Translations under genes and position numbers: made by a program | Shown here: in pieces, positions 10,897-22,640 of the stretch | Layout of the letters: each line of letters begins with the position of its first letter | How positions within the stretch are numbered: position 1 is the stretch's first letter | The notes under the pieces: generated by a model | What the model was told of the DNA's origin: nothing | Seen by the model: the letters and a program-made list of their open reading frames with translations, nothing else | Database searches by the model: none | Origin: Simmondsia chinensis | Lineage: Eukaryota > Streptophyta > Magnoliopsida > Caryophyllales > Simmondsiaceae | Direction: 5' to 3' | Length of the DNA: 64,000 nt | Assembly: GCA_018398585.1 (NCBI GenBank) | Contig: JAGTTD010000024.1 | Location: forward strand, 10,196,071 to 10,260,070

Positions 10897-12504
10897 ATGA
10901 TTTACAGCTCAAGCCGTTTAGGAGCAGCAGGAGATGTTGCCATCAATGCAATTCAGCAAGAACATGTCTCTTATGTTTGACAGTACCAGCAACAGATTCC
11001 ACGAGGTTATAAGCTTACTTTGCAACAGTCTCAGCAACGGTTTGTGCAGAATCAACAAGAAATTCAGCAACAAATCCAAAGTAATGCAAAATTCCGTTTG
11101 ATCGAGGTATACAAGCAAGGCTTTGGAACAATTCCAAACAATTTTGAAGATTCTGTTGGACAAGGATGTAATTCGAGTCAGTTTAAGGATGATCGAGCTG
11201 CGTTTAGGGAGCCAATTACAGCAAGATCAACATTAATTGGTGACGTAGTCGGAGTAGCACAATCAGGTTATAGTGCAAAATAATCTGAAATTGATGCATT
11301 ACAGCTTGAAGTGCAGGTTGAGGAACCAAATTTTGGTGTCGAAATCAAATCACAAGTGCAAATCGAGATTCTCAGCACAAGGAAATTGAGGTTGAAGTTT
11401 CTGTTACAGCAGCCTGAGAAAATTAGTTTGATCATTCATTTAAATCGTAAGAAGTGCTACTCTAGCAAGAGGATAAGAGCATTGGAGAAGCCAATCCTTG
11501 TTTTCCATGGAGTTGCACCAGAATTTTTACAACATGAAGTAGACGATGAAGTTCTTGGAAAGATATATGAGTATAAGAAGGGGGAAATGAAGCAGCCTAA
11601 GGTAGTGTTAATGTTTATTGATAGGCTTGGAGCTTCCTTATGGATCCAAAGAAGTATCAAGAGGGCTGGGAGAAGATCCAAGTTAGGCAGCCATGATACA
11701 AATTCTGCCTTACACCATAAAAATGACATTGCAAAACTCACAAATGCAGAACATGTTGCAGATGATTCTGCTGTTAGAGCTACTGGTATTGCTGAAGTGG
11801 AAGTTAAAAGCGAAGCAAATTAGTTTGAGCAATTTGGCCTTCAAATGGAGGAGATGTTTGCTGCAATGCAACGTTCATGGGAGGAAAAGTTGGATTGGCA
11901 CTTCGAAGGAATGCATCGACAGTTCAATGGCTTACTTGAACAGCTTAATGGACAAAGTGCTCAAGTGGAATTGAGTCCCCAAAGGGAAGTGCTATGTGGG
12001 GGCATTGATCAAGTATCAAGAGAAGTTCCTTACCTACCACACTCAGCATTGAATCCGTGTATAAACGCATCAGCTCATCAATTGGATGAGACATCAAGGT
12101 ACTCATCAGATCAAGTAATTCAGCAGCTAGATGAGCAGGTTAAAGTGCTAGAGGTTGATGGGAATTCTTCTATAAGTTCTAATGCAAGTGTAAATGCAAA
12201 GGAGAAGACAATTGCTCAAGAATGGGTGACACTTACACAAAATCCACAAGCTGAAGGTCATCAAAAGGATTCTGCATCGATGAATGAAAGACCTGTGCAG
12301 CACTCTCATGTGTTTCCCCAAAGTTATGATAGAAAGGCTCAAGCTAAGTGTACTCAAGAGCTGGATAGAGTGACGAATCACACTTGTTGGAGACCTTTTG
12401 ATCCGGGAAAGGAGTTTGGTAGGGACTTGGAAGCTAATCAAAACCTGAAAGGTGAGCTCGGCACATTTGATACGGGTGGAGTTAGCTTGAAAAATTCAAC
12501 TTGA
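10897..12504 (+). pseudogene. Unrecognised retroelement ORF (element E)
   Basis: One frame runs from ATG 10897 to the stop at 12502, about 535 codons, broken only by TGA (10978), TAA (11281) and TAG (11821). In order it shows: a Gln-rich helical N-terminus (QQSQQRFVQNQQEIQQQIQ); a central block with IEILSTRKLRLKF, CYSSKRIRALEKPILVFHG and DRLGASLWIQRSIKRAGRR; a helical block MEEMFAAMQRSWEEKLDWHF; and a RPFDPGKEFG motif near the end. The central, WEEKL and following VLESH blocks recur in element F. I do not recognise the family. A Gag-like structural role is possible from the coiled-coil-like and basic segments, but no capsid or zinc-knuckle motif is seen. Confidence 0.6.
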
Positions 12505-12514
12505 ACTTGTTGAG

Positions 12515-12949
12515 ATGAAGGAAACGCAAGTCCTTGAGTCACATTCAAGGGCTATAGCAGCAAAATCAACACATCAAAATGCCTTGACTGCAGTAACCAA
12601 CCAACTTTTAACAGAATTGAAGTGTATTACAGCTGCAGAACAAACAGTTCAGCTGGGAAATGTGCACGATTTGATTCCAATGCAGGCACAAAGGAGTAGA
12701 GTTGATGTTTATGCCTCTAAGAACACCAACTCCAGGCTTCCTGATCAAAAACAATTGGATCTAACTGTTAAATTCAGCAGGGAAGTTATGTTACAACATA
12801 CCTTGGTTGATCCACTTCGTCCTTGGAACCTTGAAGACCTCAGATTAGCTGTGAATCAGTCCCAAAGCAGGAGTCTGCATACATTCATCAAGAACTCCCA
12901 GAACCACATAAAGGCACCTTGGAAATGGGAGGACATTTGCAAAATCTGA
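12515..12949 (+). pseudogene. Continuation of the element E ORF (frame-shifted)
   Basis: 145 codons in the next frame beginning KETQVLESHSRAIAAKSTHQN, closely paralleled in element F at 30105 (RQTQVLESHLKAVAAKSAHQN). It ends with WKWEDICKI and a stop. The frame change near 12505 separates it from the long ORF; whether this is decay or an original second ORF cannot be told from one copy. Function unknown. Confidence 0.55.
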
Positions 12950-13079
12950 GAGTGATGCTGCTGTAATATTGCAGAAAAGTTGCTGATTTAGAGTGGGAAA
13001 TTGCAGATATAGTACAAGAATATTAAGCTGAAGTTGTCACTTGTGTTGATAAGATCTTGAAGCTATACTTCTCTCTAAG

Positions 13080-13115
13080 ATTCTTGAGGACAAGAATCTC
13101 TTAAGGGGGGAGTAT
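13080..13115 (+). other. Stem-loop and polypurine tract of element E
   Basis: TTCTTG-AGGA-CAAGAA (13081-13096) can fold as a perfect 6-bp hairpin; it is followed by AAGGGGGGAGTAT directly before the 3' LTR. Element F has the same arrangement. Confidence 0.65.
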
Positions 13116-13539
13116 TGTCATGATCGGGAAATATTAGAAAATAAGGAATTGTTATAGATTATCTTAAGTTATGGAAATAAGTCATGTAATTAGTATGGGT
13201 GACTGTTAAGGGTTGTTAAGATGTGTTTAGTAGCTATGTTGGTGTATTAGCGGTATTAGTTGAAGTCAATTAGTTAGTTGATATGTGAAGTCAAGTTTGG
13301 CAGCTGTTAAGGATGGTTTAGTCGGTTATTTGGCTGTCCAAGTACAATGCATCTTGTTAACCGTCATTAAGGCTAGGCTTAGTATAAGCAGGACATTGTC
13401 TTGTAAATTTGGAAATCATTCAATGAAAATTCAACTATCTCTTTGAGATATTTCCTTCCTTTTCGCATTTTACATTCCTTTATCGCTTTCTTGCATTTCT
13501 TTCTAGGTCATGACTTGAGTTTGATCTCGGATCATGACA
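13116..13539 (+). repeat. 3' LTR of element E
   Basis: 424 bp, TGTCATGATC...GATCATGACA, followed by the GTGAA duplication at 13540-13544. Confidence 0.9.
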
Positions 13540-14462
13540 GTGAAGTTGCCACAGAAATAGGTGCAGCCGCTATTTTTCATTTTCTATAAATAAAAGACTT
13601 TGCATCAGTCCAAAGTAGTACACACACTCAATACAAAACTTCTTCAAGTTTTCTTTACAGCACACTTGTTCTTTTTTCTTAGGAGAAACGTAACTTGGCA
13701 TAGCTTAGATTAACATAGAACTTGTTATAATTGCTTTATTGGTAATACAGTTTCTAGGGTTTCAAGCTTGACTTTCTAGTTTTAATCTGTCCCCAAATTT
13801 TGACAAGTTAGGAAGTGGGGCTTTAGTTTAAGGCTTTGACAGCCAAAGCTTGACCTTGATTGCATTGGTCTTAACTCTATTGTCACCGCTTATTAAGTCA
13901 GGTGAACTTAGGTTCGCACCATTGTTTAAGGCTTGACCATGATTGCGTTGGTCCTAACTTAGTGACCTGAATACGGTTTGCTCCACTAGTCAGACCTTAA
14001 CTCATTTGAGTTATTATAAGTCAAGGATGCCAGGCTTAAAATGATTAGTGGACTGCTGAGCTTTTGGATTTGTCTCCACCCCATTTCCTAACTTTTAAGT
14101 GTACGAGGAAAGGTGTCTATGGACCCTTCTTCATAACTATAACTGCCGCTTGATTTAGGTACATATCTTTTTATTTGCTTTCAACACACACACACACACA
14201 CAAATATAATCCTTAAAAACATTTAACAAAATTCTTCTTAATTGAAGTATAAGCAGAATTTGCAGCATAACCGAAGTCAAATACACTAAATATCACAACC
14301 TTTTCTTCGAAAACGGTGAGTGATTGAGGTCAAAGATGTGCGGTTCACAATTAGCTCACTCCCTAGTCATGATGAGTCCCCTTCGCAAATTTGTTTTGTT
14401 TTTATCATTTTACAAAGACCATATAACACTTAACTGCAAACAAAATAAAGCAAACATGCATT

Positions 14463-14480
14463 TTGGTGGCCACAGCGGGA
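14463..14480 (+). other. Primer binding site of element D
   Basis: TTGGTGGCCACAGCGGGA, a decayed form of the TTGGCGCCCACnGTGGGG primer site common to Tat-type Ty3 elements, six bases after the LTR end. Confidence 0.65.
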
Positions 14481-14539
14481 TGCTTGAAACAAAACTTCAT
14501 CCTCTAGCCCATCGTAGATTACCAGGACGTAGTATCAGA

Positions 14540-15914
14540 CCATTCACCATTGGTCAGAACTAGGACATCTAGTGCTCTCGAGCATAAAGAGCCAGAGGGC
14601 TTAGCCCTCATTGGATCCTCACTTGAGCATCCTCTTAAACAGAGCCCTATAACACGAAGGGATGAACAGAGTCATAGCCACAGTGGTCAGAGCGGTGGTG
14701 ATGATGACATCCCAGAGGATGAACGAATAGATATTGATGGCTTTTCTTGCAAGAGTTTCATGGCCATGCTTAAACACCATTTAGAAATTGTTGACCATAG
14801 AATTCAATCATCATTAAGAGTAACCCTTAAGAGACAACATGCTGAAGCAGAGCGTAATATGGTGGCCCAACATGAAAGCTCTACCACCATGAGAGCCGTA
14901 ATAAACAACGTTGGAACCTCGATGTAGGACAGGCTTCACGGAGAAACGAACAGGGTCTTAGTTGGAATGAGCTCAACTTTGTCTTCTACCAGTACCCTTA
15001 TTGCTAAGGATGTGACAAGATAGATAGTAGTTAAAGTCGAGCCTATTTTGGTGAGATAGGCTGAGGCTCATAATGGCTTAGTTCAAGCGTTAGAGAGGAT
15101 ATCAGGCAACTTAGGTTTGCACCTCCACTGTTAGTACCAACTGGACACCCTTGTGAGGCTCCCTCGAGCTCATGATTACCAGTGACTCAGGTTGATTATA
15201 ATGTCCCTAAGAGAACAGAAAACCTAGTTATGGCTAACCCGAGTGTCACACACTTGGAATCTAGCTGTAGGAACAATGTGCCTCTTGGGGTTGCTGGCCC
15301 TTCGAATCAGAGTTTTTCTCTAACCTCAAGGGATCTCAATGCCAATTTGCCAGTATTACTTGTCCTTGAGTTTTGGGGGGGGGGGGGGGGGGGGGGGGGG
15401 GAGGCAAAATCGTTCATACCCTCCTCGGGTGGTAGAGCTAACATCGAGGCCCACTCAATACCTTGAAGTAGTAATGCAAGGACAGGTACCCACTTTCGGG
15501 AACCAGCCTCTCCTTCCTAGATCTCTCCATACTTATCACACCGGGGTGCAAGTCAACCACCCACTTCCTCAGATTCATGACCCGGGGATTGATCAAGCGA
15601 AAATGAACCAACAGCCTGCTAATATTGGTGTGCTCCCGAGTGTGCCATATAACCCAGGTCCTGCTAGAACATACTTCGTGGCTAACCAAGCTCATGGCCA
15701 TATTGATCAAGGGGTTACCCCAGTTTGGGCAACAACATCCGTTCCCACACCCCATTGTGACGGGTGCTTAGGGTATCCTGCAAATCCCCCTCAAGATCCT
15801 CACCCACTTGGGAGACAATGGCAGGCACATAACCATGTACCTAACCTACCCTTACACGACCAACTGGCTGCCCTCATTGAGCAGATGTATGGACCGGGCC
15901 TTAGAAGGGTCAAT
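14540..15914 (+). pseudogene. Tat-type gag, N-terminal half (element D)
   Basis: The frame begins MVRTRTSSALEHKEPEGL (14550, after GTG; no clear ATG) and continues with interruptions through a helical segment (LKRQHAEAERNM), a Pro/Asn-rich region and ends DQLAALIEQMYGPGLRRVN exactly where element H is inserted. That last peptide is characteristic of Tat-lineage Gag just before 'kPYPe..D' and the capsid core, which resumes at 37512. A 27-base G run (15375-15401) interrupts the middle. Stop codons at 14925, 15023 and elsewhere mark decay. Confidence 0.7.
15375..15401 (+). repeat. 27-base poly-G run
   Basis: An uninterrupted G homopolymer inside the gag relic of element D; it would encode poly-glycine. 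Its length may be an assembly or replication artefact. Confidence 0.8.
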
Positions 15915-17796
15915 TGATGGGACGCATTTCAAAAATATTCCCTAAATAAATCAGAACTAATGCAGCGGAATGATTTTGAATTCCTAATAGTAAACCTACA
16001 GGTGATTCAAAATAGATGATTTAAAATTACTAATTTTAAATCTATAGGCCTCTACCCTAATATATTCATAATAATAGCATGATAATTATTGTAAATGAAT
16101 GGAATAGTGAAAAATAAAAGAAAATGAAAAGAAATAAAATATACCTGAATGTAGACCGCAATGTCACCCCAAGAAATCACTGAGACAACAAGACCTTCTA
16201 TGCAGTCTCCTCTGAATACCCAAAATATGGGCTCTGAAAAATATTGAACTGAAGAGAAAAAATTTCAATGGAAATTTTTCCTCTTTTAATTTTTTGAAAG
16301 CTGATACTCTAAGAAAATTATTTAATTTTTTGATTGATACTAAACCATAATTCCAGGACCCCTATTTATAATAAAATACTAGACAAAAAAACTTAAAATA
16401 CTGATAGGATGCAAAACCAAAAGCCAAATGGAGGACATTTCGATTAATTTCATGTGCACCACATGGCACGTTCTGATTGGTCCGCACTTGAAGGCGCGGA
16501 TAACTGTGTCTGATGCCCCAGCCCGTGACACATGTTGGACACTGGTTGTTCCATCCCACGCTACTTGGATTGCCGCCTAGATTTTGTTTGTTTTTCCTTT
16601 TTTCAGTGGTTTTATTTCACATATGTATAAATTCATCTTATAAATTTTATTTTTAAAAAATTATTTTATTTTATTCATCTAATTAATACTGTTTAGCATA
16701 ATTAAACTTACTTATCTGATGAATAAATAATTTATCTCATAAATTCTATCATCATTTTTCTGATGGAGTAAATTTAGAGGCCTGCGCAGGAACCTTAAGG
16801 ACAAATTAATTCTAGCTCCAAATGGGTCAAAATTAATTATCATCTTATGACAATATTTGATCATCATTTAGCAGGACTTAATTCCACTAAATGAGTCCTA
16901 TTGCACTCTATTAAACTTATTTACTTGATAATTTTTAAATAGACTATTTTGACAACAATAACCCCTCTATTAGATATCCATGAGAAAAATAATTATAACT
17001 ACTACTATTATTTTTCTCATAGCTTTTCCATTAGTTTTAGACTTGCCCATCTAAGAATAATTCATTTATACATGAACAAATTCATAGTATAAATTCCAAA
17101 CATCAAAGATTTATAGTACTTTGGCCAAAGTTTTCGAATTAATTCAAACACTTACAAATCAATTAAGAGGATATCATTATCTCATAAGAGACAATAGATT
17201 CCTTATTGAATACCTGATCCCTACCACACTTCATGCCATTACCAAATGCACGTAAGACTTCGGTCATATTTAGAGACCTAACTTTTAGTACACCAAGATA
17301 ACTAACACTCCATATACAAGTCTAGAGCACCCTCAGGATTTAGAGTCATCATCTAAAGAGTACATTATGAATCACTTCTTTTCTGATAGTAGTCTAGATA
17401 CAAGTAATTCACTTGGTCCAATTTAGTGTATCAATCTCATTGCAAACTCTAATATAACAATTTTAGATCACCAACGACATGACCAAGATAGGTCATCAAA
17501 GGTGTCACATTATAGCCTTAGCAGACAAGTAGTCCAAACTAGTCACCGACTACGAATTTTCAAATAAAACGTAATTCCATTTGTTTTAAATCTATCTGTG
17601 ACATAATCTCATTACCTATTTAAAACAAATATTGAAATGTAATTTGAGGACTATATCCATCTCATGGATGTTACTTAAATGAAAAACACATGCATAATGA
17701 ACTCACAAATACAATTATAATAAAAATAAAAATAATTAAATTTTATTCTTAAAAAACTATTTACAAGAAAAATTGGATTTTCAGGACATTGTTCAT
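15915..17796 (-). repeat. 3' LTR of element H
   Basis: The minus strand starts TGAACAATGTCC after the polypurine tract and ends GCGTCCCATCA. It aligns throughout with 35590-37508. No gene inside; open stretches here are chance. Confidence 0.8.
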
Positions 17797-18440
17797 ATCT
17801 CCCACTTGTCCTAAATCCAATTAACTATACACCTTATCCCCATCCCTTCTAAGTGTGACTCAAAAGTCTTCTTAGTCAGAGTCTTTGTGAAATGATCTAC
17901 AAGGTTATTGCTCGTATCAATGTTCAATATTGCTATCTCACCCTTCTCCATGAAATCTCTAATGAGGTGGTACTTCCTTTCAATGAGCTTGGATGCCTTA
18001 TTTTTCTAGGTTCTTTAGAGTTAGCCATCACACCATAGTTGTCACAAAAGACCGTGATAGGTGTCAGACCATCTATAACAACCTCAAGATCCTTTAGGAA
18101 CTTTCTAAGCTAACAATCCTCCTTTACAACTTCTGAAGCTGCAACATATTCGACCTCCATGGTTAAGCCAGCAATGCAAGACTACTTGACACTCCTCCAA
18201 CTGATGGCCCCATCTCTAAGGGTAAAGACATATCCAGTTGTCGAACATTTGGTATCCCTATCTGGCTGAAAGTCTGAATCAGTATAGCCTACTAGAACCA
18301 ACTTGTCACTATGAAAGATTAGCATATTATTTCTAGTCCTTCTCAAGTACTTGAGAATATGTGTCACTGTTGCCCAATGCAACAGACCTAAGTTAGATTG
18401 ATATCTACTCACCATACCAACAGCATAGAAGACATCTAGT
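17797..18440 (-). pseudogene. Copia RNase H (element H) and polypurine tract
   Basis: The minus strand reads VSRYQSNLGLLHWATVTHIL then KYLRRTRNNML, VGYTDSDFQPDRD and STTGYVFTLRDGAISWRSVK. This is the hallmark copia stretch from the end of RT into RNase H (the 'GYTDSDfqsD...StSGYvF.l.gGaisW.S.KQ' signature). Beyond it DNYGVMANSKEP and KYHLIRDFMEKGEI match the RNase H C-terminus. Several TGG/CAG-derived stops occur. The tract AAGTGGGAGATA (17797-17810) precedes the LTR. Confidence 0.85.
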
Positions 18441-18949
18441 CATGTGCACAACACAGCATACATGAGGCTTCCCATAGCCGAAGCATATGGTACGTTCCTC
18501 ATCTGCTCTTCCTCTTGAGGTGTCTTAGGACAGTGCTCTAAAAAAAGAGGGACTCCATGCCTGAAAGGTAATAATCCATTCCTAGAGTTCGCCATGTGAT
18601 ACCTCGACAACATCTTATCAATATAAGAGGCCTGAGATAGACTCAACATCCTATTCTTACGATCTCGCGAAAGCTTGAACCCAAGAATATAGCTCGCTTC
18701 TTTTAGATCCTTCATATCGAACTAACTTGACAACCAATCTTTACAACTGATAAGACACCTACATTATTCCCAGTGAGTAGTATGTCATCCACATATAATA
18801 CAAAGAAAGTCACTACTTTCTCATGATTTTGCTTGTACATGTATGTTTCATCAACCAATTGCTCAAACCCATAGGACTTTATCGCTTCACTGAATTTAAT
18901 ATTCCATGAGTGTGATGCTTGTTTCAGCCCATGAATGGATTTTTTAGTT
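18441..18949 (-). pseudogene. Copia RT, C-terminal part (element H)
   Basis: The minus strand begins with TKKSIHGLKQASHSWNIKF directly at the insertion point of element G. It continues with FFVLYVDDILLTGN (the YVDD catalytic motif intact) and, after a frame slip, MKDLKEASYILGFKLSRDR and LSQASYIDKMLSRYHM. The upstream half of the same RT lies at 31771-32130. Order, frame and the short target duplication support one original RT gene split by G. Confidence 0.9.
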
Positions 18950-18954
18950 TGCAT

Positions 18955-21746
18955 TGTTAGGGATAGTGTCCTAAAATCTAGATTTATTCTATTAATATTA
19001 TTTTATTAAAGAATAAAACTGAAGTTCCAGTCGTTTCCTTGTTAAATTGTGTAATCGAGCATTTATACTACATGTAATTTTCTTTTTGGAAACATCCATG
19101 AGATGGGTGTAGTCCTCCTACTATAATTTATATGTTTGTTCTAAGTGGTTTATGAGATTAACCCATGATAGACTTAGAACAAATGGTATGGATTGTTGTT
19201 TGAAAGACTCAGAGTCGAAGACAACTTTGGACCACTTGTATGCCAAGACTATAACGTGACACGTTAGACGGGCTTGTCTTGGTCATGTGGATGGTGATCC
19301 AAAAGTGTGATGTTAGTGTGTTTAATATGATTGGCACACTGAGTTGGACCATGTGGATTACTTGTTTCTAGACTACCATCAGAGATGAGTAATTCATATT
19401 ATACTGTTTGAACAACGACTCTAAAGCCTGAGAGTATTCTGGACTTATGCATGGAGCGTTAGTTTCTTTGGTGTACTATAAGTAAGGTCTAAACGCACGA
19501 CTGAATTCCCATGTACACTGGGTCGCGGCGTGAAGTGTGACAAGGATCAGTTATTCAATAGGGAATCTACAGTCTCTTATGAGATATAGATGTCCCCTTA
19601 GTTGATTCGCAAATATTTGAATAGTTCGAAACCTTTGGCCAAAGTATTCCAAGTGTTTGACATTTGGAATTCATACTATAAATATGTTCAAGTATAAATG
19701 AATTATTCGGTGAAGGGCAAGTTGGTAACTAATGGAGAAGTTGTGAGAAGGATAATGGTAGTAGTTATACTTATTCTTCGTCATGGACATCTAGTGGAGG
19801 AGCTACTGTCATCAATACAGTCTATTAGGGAGATATCGAATAAATGGTTTAAGTCTAGAGTACAGTGAGATTATTTAGTGAAATTATGTCTTATTAAATG
19901 GAATTAAATTATATTATAAGATAATTAATTTAACCCATTTGGAGCTAGATTTAAATTGTCCCTGAGGTCCCCGTGCAAGCCTCTATATTTATTGCCATCG
20001 GAAACATATTAAAAAATTCATAAGATGAATTATTTATCCATGAGATGTGTAAATTTAATTTTGCCAAACATTATTCAAGAGATGAATAAAAATTAAAAAT
20101 TATAAAATAAAATATTTTTGGAAAATTAAAATTCATAAGATGAATTTTTTTACATGTGGAAAACAAAGCCAAAAAAAGGAAAAATGCAAAAAATCCAGGC
20201 AGGATCCATGTGCGGTTGCGCACTGGGGAGTCGGGGGCTATCCGCATGAGTAGGCTTGGCAATGGGGTGGGGCGGGGCAGGTACGGGGGACGCGTCCTCC
20301 ATACCCGTACCCGCCACCCAAATTCTATACCCGCACCCGCCCCATTACCCGCCACGGGTATAAAGTGGGTACCCGTACCCGCCCCAGCAGGTACAAACCC
20401 GTACCCATTACCCACCCCCTTACCCGCGGGTACCCATTACCCGCCCCGTACCTGCCCGTACCCACCCCGTACTCGCTCCCCGTACCCACCTTGTTACCTA
20501 TCTATTATCCAATTTATTACACATAAAATTCTTTTCTTTTTCCCTTCAATAATAACTATGACTTCATAATTATAAGTTGCCTGAGAAATTTATTTTATAT
20601 AAAATAACACAACGAGGATATGCGGGTATGGGGAAGAGCGGGGCGGATACATGCGGGTACAAGGCGGGTTGGGGCGGGGTGGGTACAGGCCTATACCCGT
20701 ACCCGCTCCATACTCGTGATGGGTATTAAAATGTGTACCCTACCCGTACCCGTTACCCGCATCATCTATGCCCATACCCGCCCCAAACGGGGTGGATACC
20801 CACGGGTAACGGGTTTTACCCACCCCATTGCCATCCCTACGCATGAGCATGGGCAGGCCAATCATGGCACGCAGAGAAGGGTCAAAAGACGTGGCTACTC
20901 CGGGGTAAAAGCGCTGCGTTTTGTCTTTGTTTTAATTGAAACGGTGCGTTTCGTTTTTAACTGAGCAATTCCCATATTGATTTCCCAACTCTTTTTTGCT
21001 CCGGCATGCTAGTATAAATAGGGGTACCTAATCTAGAGGTTTGGCATTCAATTGAATATAATTTTTTGGGTTTCTGGAATTGTTTCGAAAACCTAATTGA
21101 AGAGAAAATTTTCCGTCGAAAATTTTCTTTCTACAGTTTAATATTTATCGGAGCCCACCCTAATGGTGTAGAAGATCGCGGGGTCTTGATTTTGGTATTC
21201 TTCTGAAGATTGTTATTCTTTCTGGTATTCTATTTTTGGAGCAATTCCAGATATGTCTTCTTTCCTTCTTCTTTTAGTTTTTGCTTTTCTATTTATTTAC
21301 AGTATTCATTATTATGCTTGTTTAAGTTTATATATTGTTATAAATGTATTAGAGTAAAAGGCATGTAGATCTAAATTAAGAATTTAGATATGTAGATTTA
21401 CATTATGAATTTAAATCTATAGATTTAAAATTAGGAATTTTAAATCAACCCTATGTTTAGAATTATGAATTCTAAACCCCTTCCGTTGCGTAAACTTTAT
21501 AAAATTAGGGAGAATTTTTAAAATTTGTCCTAACAACCGATATTAGATCAAAGGAATTTATAGATATAACCCTATTTCCGGAAACTCTCACACGTGAGGT
21601 GCCACAAAACGTGACTCTCTGACCGAGGACTTAGGCAGAGAGAAGAGTTTCCTACTATAAGTGCTCTAATAGGTGCCTTTTGTTGTGACCATAGTTGAGA
21701 ACTATGAACCCAACAGTCGGCATCAGAGTTATTTTTTTTCCCAACA
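18955..21746 (+). repeat. 5' LTR of element G with MITE insertion
   Basis: TGTTAGGGATAG...CCCAACA. It is 2792 bp including the 589-bp MITE and its 8-bp duplication. The last part (about 21000-21250) resembles a promoter-to-leader region but no transcription start can be fixed by eye. Confidence 0.85.
20251..20839. mobile_element. hAT-type MITE in element G 5' LTR
   Basis: A 589-bp element with inverted ends TAGGCTTGGCAATGGGGTGG and TAGGGATGGCAATGGGGTGG, flanked by exact 8-bp duplications CGCATGAG (20243-20250 and 20840-20847). The paralogous 3' LTR of G has the uninterrupted site at 26479-26486 (TGCATAAG). The interior is packed with GGGTACGGG / CCCGTACCC repeats and can pair with itself. 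No transposase. Confidence 0.92.
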
Positions 21747-21747
21747 A

Positions 21748-21763
21748 TTGGTCTCAGAGCCAG
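21748..21763 (+). other. Primer binding site of element G
   Basis: TTGGTCTCAGAGCCAG, two bases after the LTR, matching initiator-Met tRNA complement (TGGTATCAGAGC) with one change. Confidence 0.75.
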
Positions 21764-22640
21764 TCTGTGATTACATTCATAATATACATGAATATGTATA
21801 ATAAGATCAAAATAAATAGATTTTTTAATAAAATAGAGATTTTATTAAGAATGAAAGTTTTCTTAAATAGCGATTTAAATTGTTTAAATCGTTAAAAAAG
21901 TTAATAATTAACTAGGTTGTTTAAAGTAACAATCTAAATTGTTAAAATCGTTAACAAATTAATTGTTAATTCAGGTATCAGGTTGTAAATGCAAGTTAAT
22001 TAAAAACCCCTAGTTTTAGAAATCAAGTGGGAGCAAGGTTTCAATTGCTGTAACCTCACAGTCTCTATTACCGGTCTAGCAGTATAGTAGATCGATAGAC
22101 TTCCCTGGGGAGGATGTTGGTTTGTAGATTACAGGGATAGATTTCTATTGGGATAAACCAAAGTGTAAAGAAGTGACGTGACCACGCTGCCATGGGGTAT
22201 TACGTGTATTTGTATGGAGGTTTAGGTAATGGTTTACACTTGACTAGCGTGATGGATTAGCCTCCCCAAGGAGCTCTGTTGTGTTATGTTAGAGACTATG
22301 ATAAAGTGGTGAGTTAATCATATTTAGTAAGAGTTGGAAGAAAACATGCTAATTGAGAATAGTTCTCGCTCGAACTAGCTTCATACGATCGCGCTGCAGA
22401 GGAGTAAGGAGTGGTGCGTTTGGGTCATTATTGTATGCATGATAGTACAGTTTGGCGGATATCTGACTTATTCTGTATGCTAAATTGAAAGAATAGATAT
22501 TCATGTATTACATATGACTCTTGTCAGACAGTTACATAAATGTTTGCATTTACAGTATTTTAAAATGGATACGACTGGTGAACTTCACTTGATTAATAAT
22601 ACATAATGAACTCATTGGACCAAATTACTTTGCTTAAAAA
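21764..22640 (+). other. Leader and deleted gag region of element G
   Basis: Leader sequence homologous in inverted orientation to 34560-35000 of element H (shared blocks around the TCTCTATTACCGGTCTA motif). Most of gag upstream of the zinc knuckle appears deleted; no reading frame of note. Confidence 0.5.

Larger units (their letters stand above)
10080..13539 (+). mobile_element. Non-autonomous LTR retrotransposon E
   Basis: A complete 3460-bp element with 424-bp LTRs (10080-10503 and 13116-13539, about 15 differences by eye), target duplication GTGAA (10075-10079 and 13540-13544), an initiator-Met primer site and a G6 polypurine tract. No protease, RT, RNase H or integrase is present; the interior is filled by one decayed long ORF (10897-12949). 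It is related to element F in this window by ORF sequence, LTR termini (TGTCATGAT...CATGACA) and pre-tract sequence. The partner supplying enzymes is unknown; primer site and tract style fit Ty3/gypsy. Confidence 0.85.
9686..14456 (+). repeat. 5' LTR of element D, split by element E
   Basis: 9686-10079 plus 13545-14456 (after removing E and one duplication copy) give about 1.3 kb, matching the 1310-bp 3' LTR. The start is CGTTTACACCC (TG decayed to CG) and the end AATAAAGCAAACA. A (CA)n tract at about 14187-14202 lies where the 3' LTR has (TA)n. Confidence 0.85.

Noticed and set aside
20156..20964. Arg/Pro-rich ORFs on both strands
   Set aside because: They lie in a MITE and LTR made of GGGTACGGG-type repeats and are compositional artefacts.
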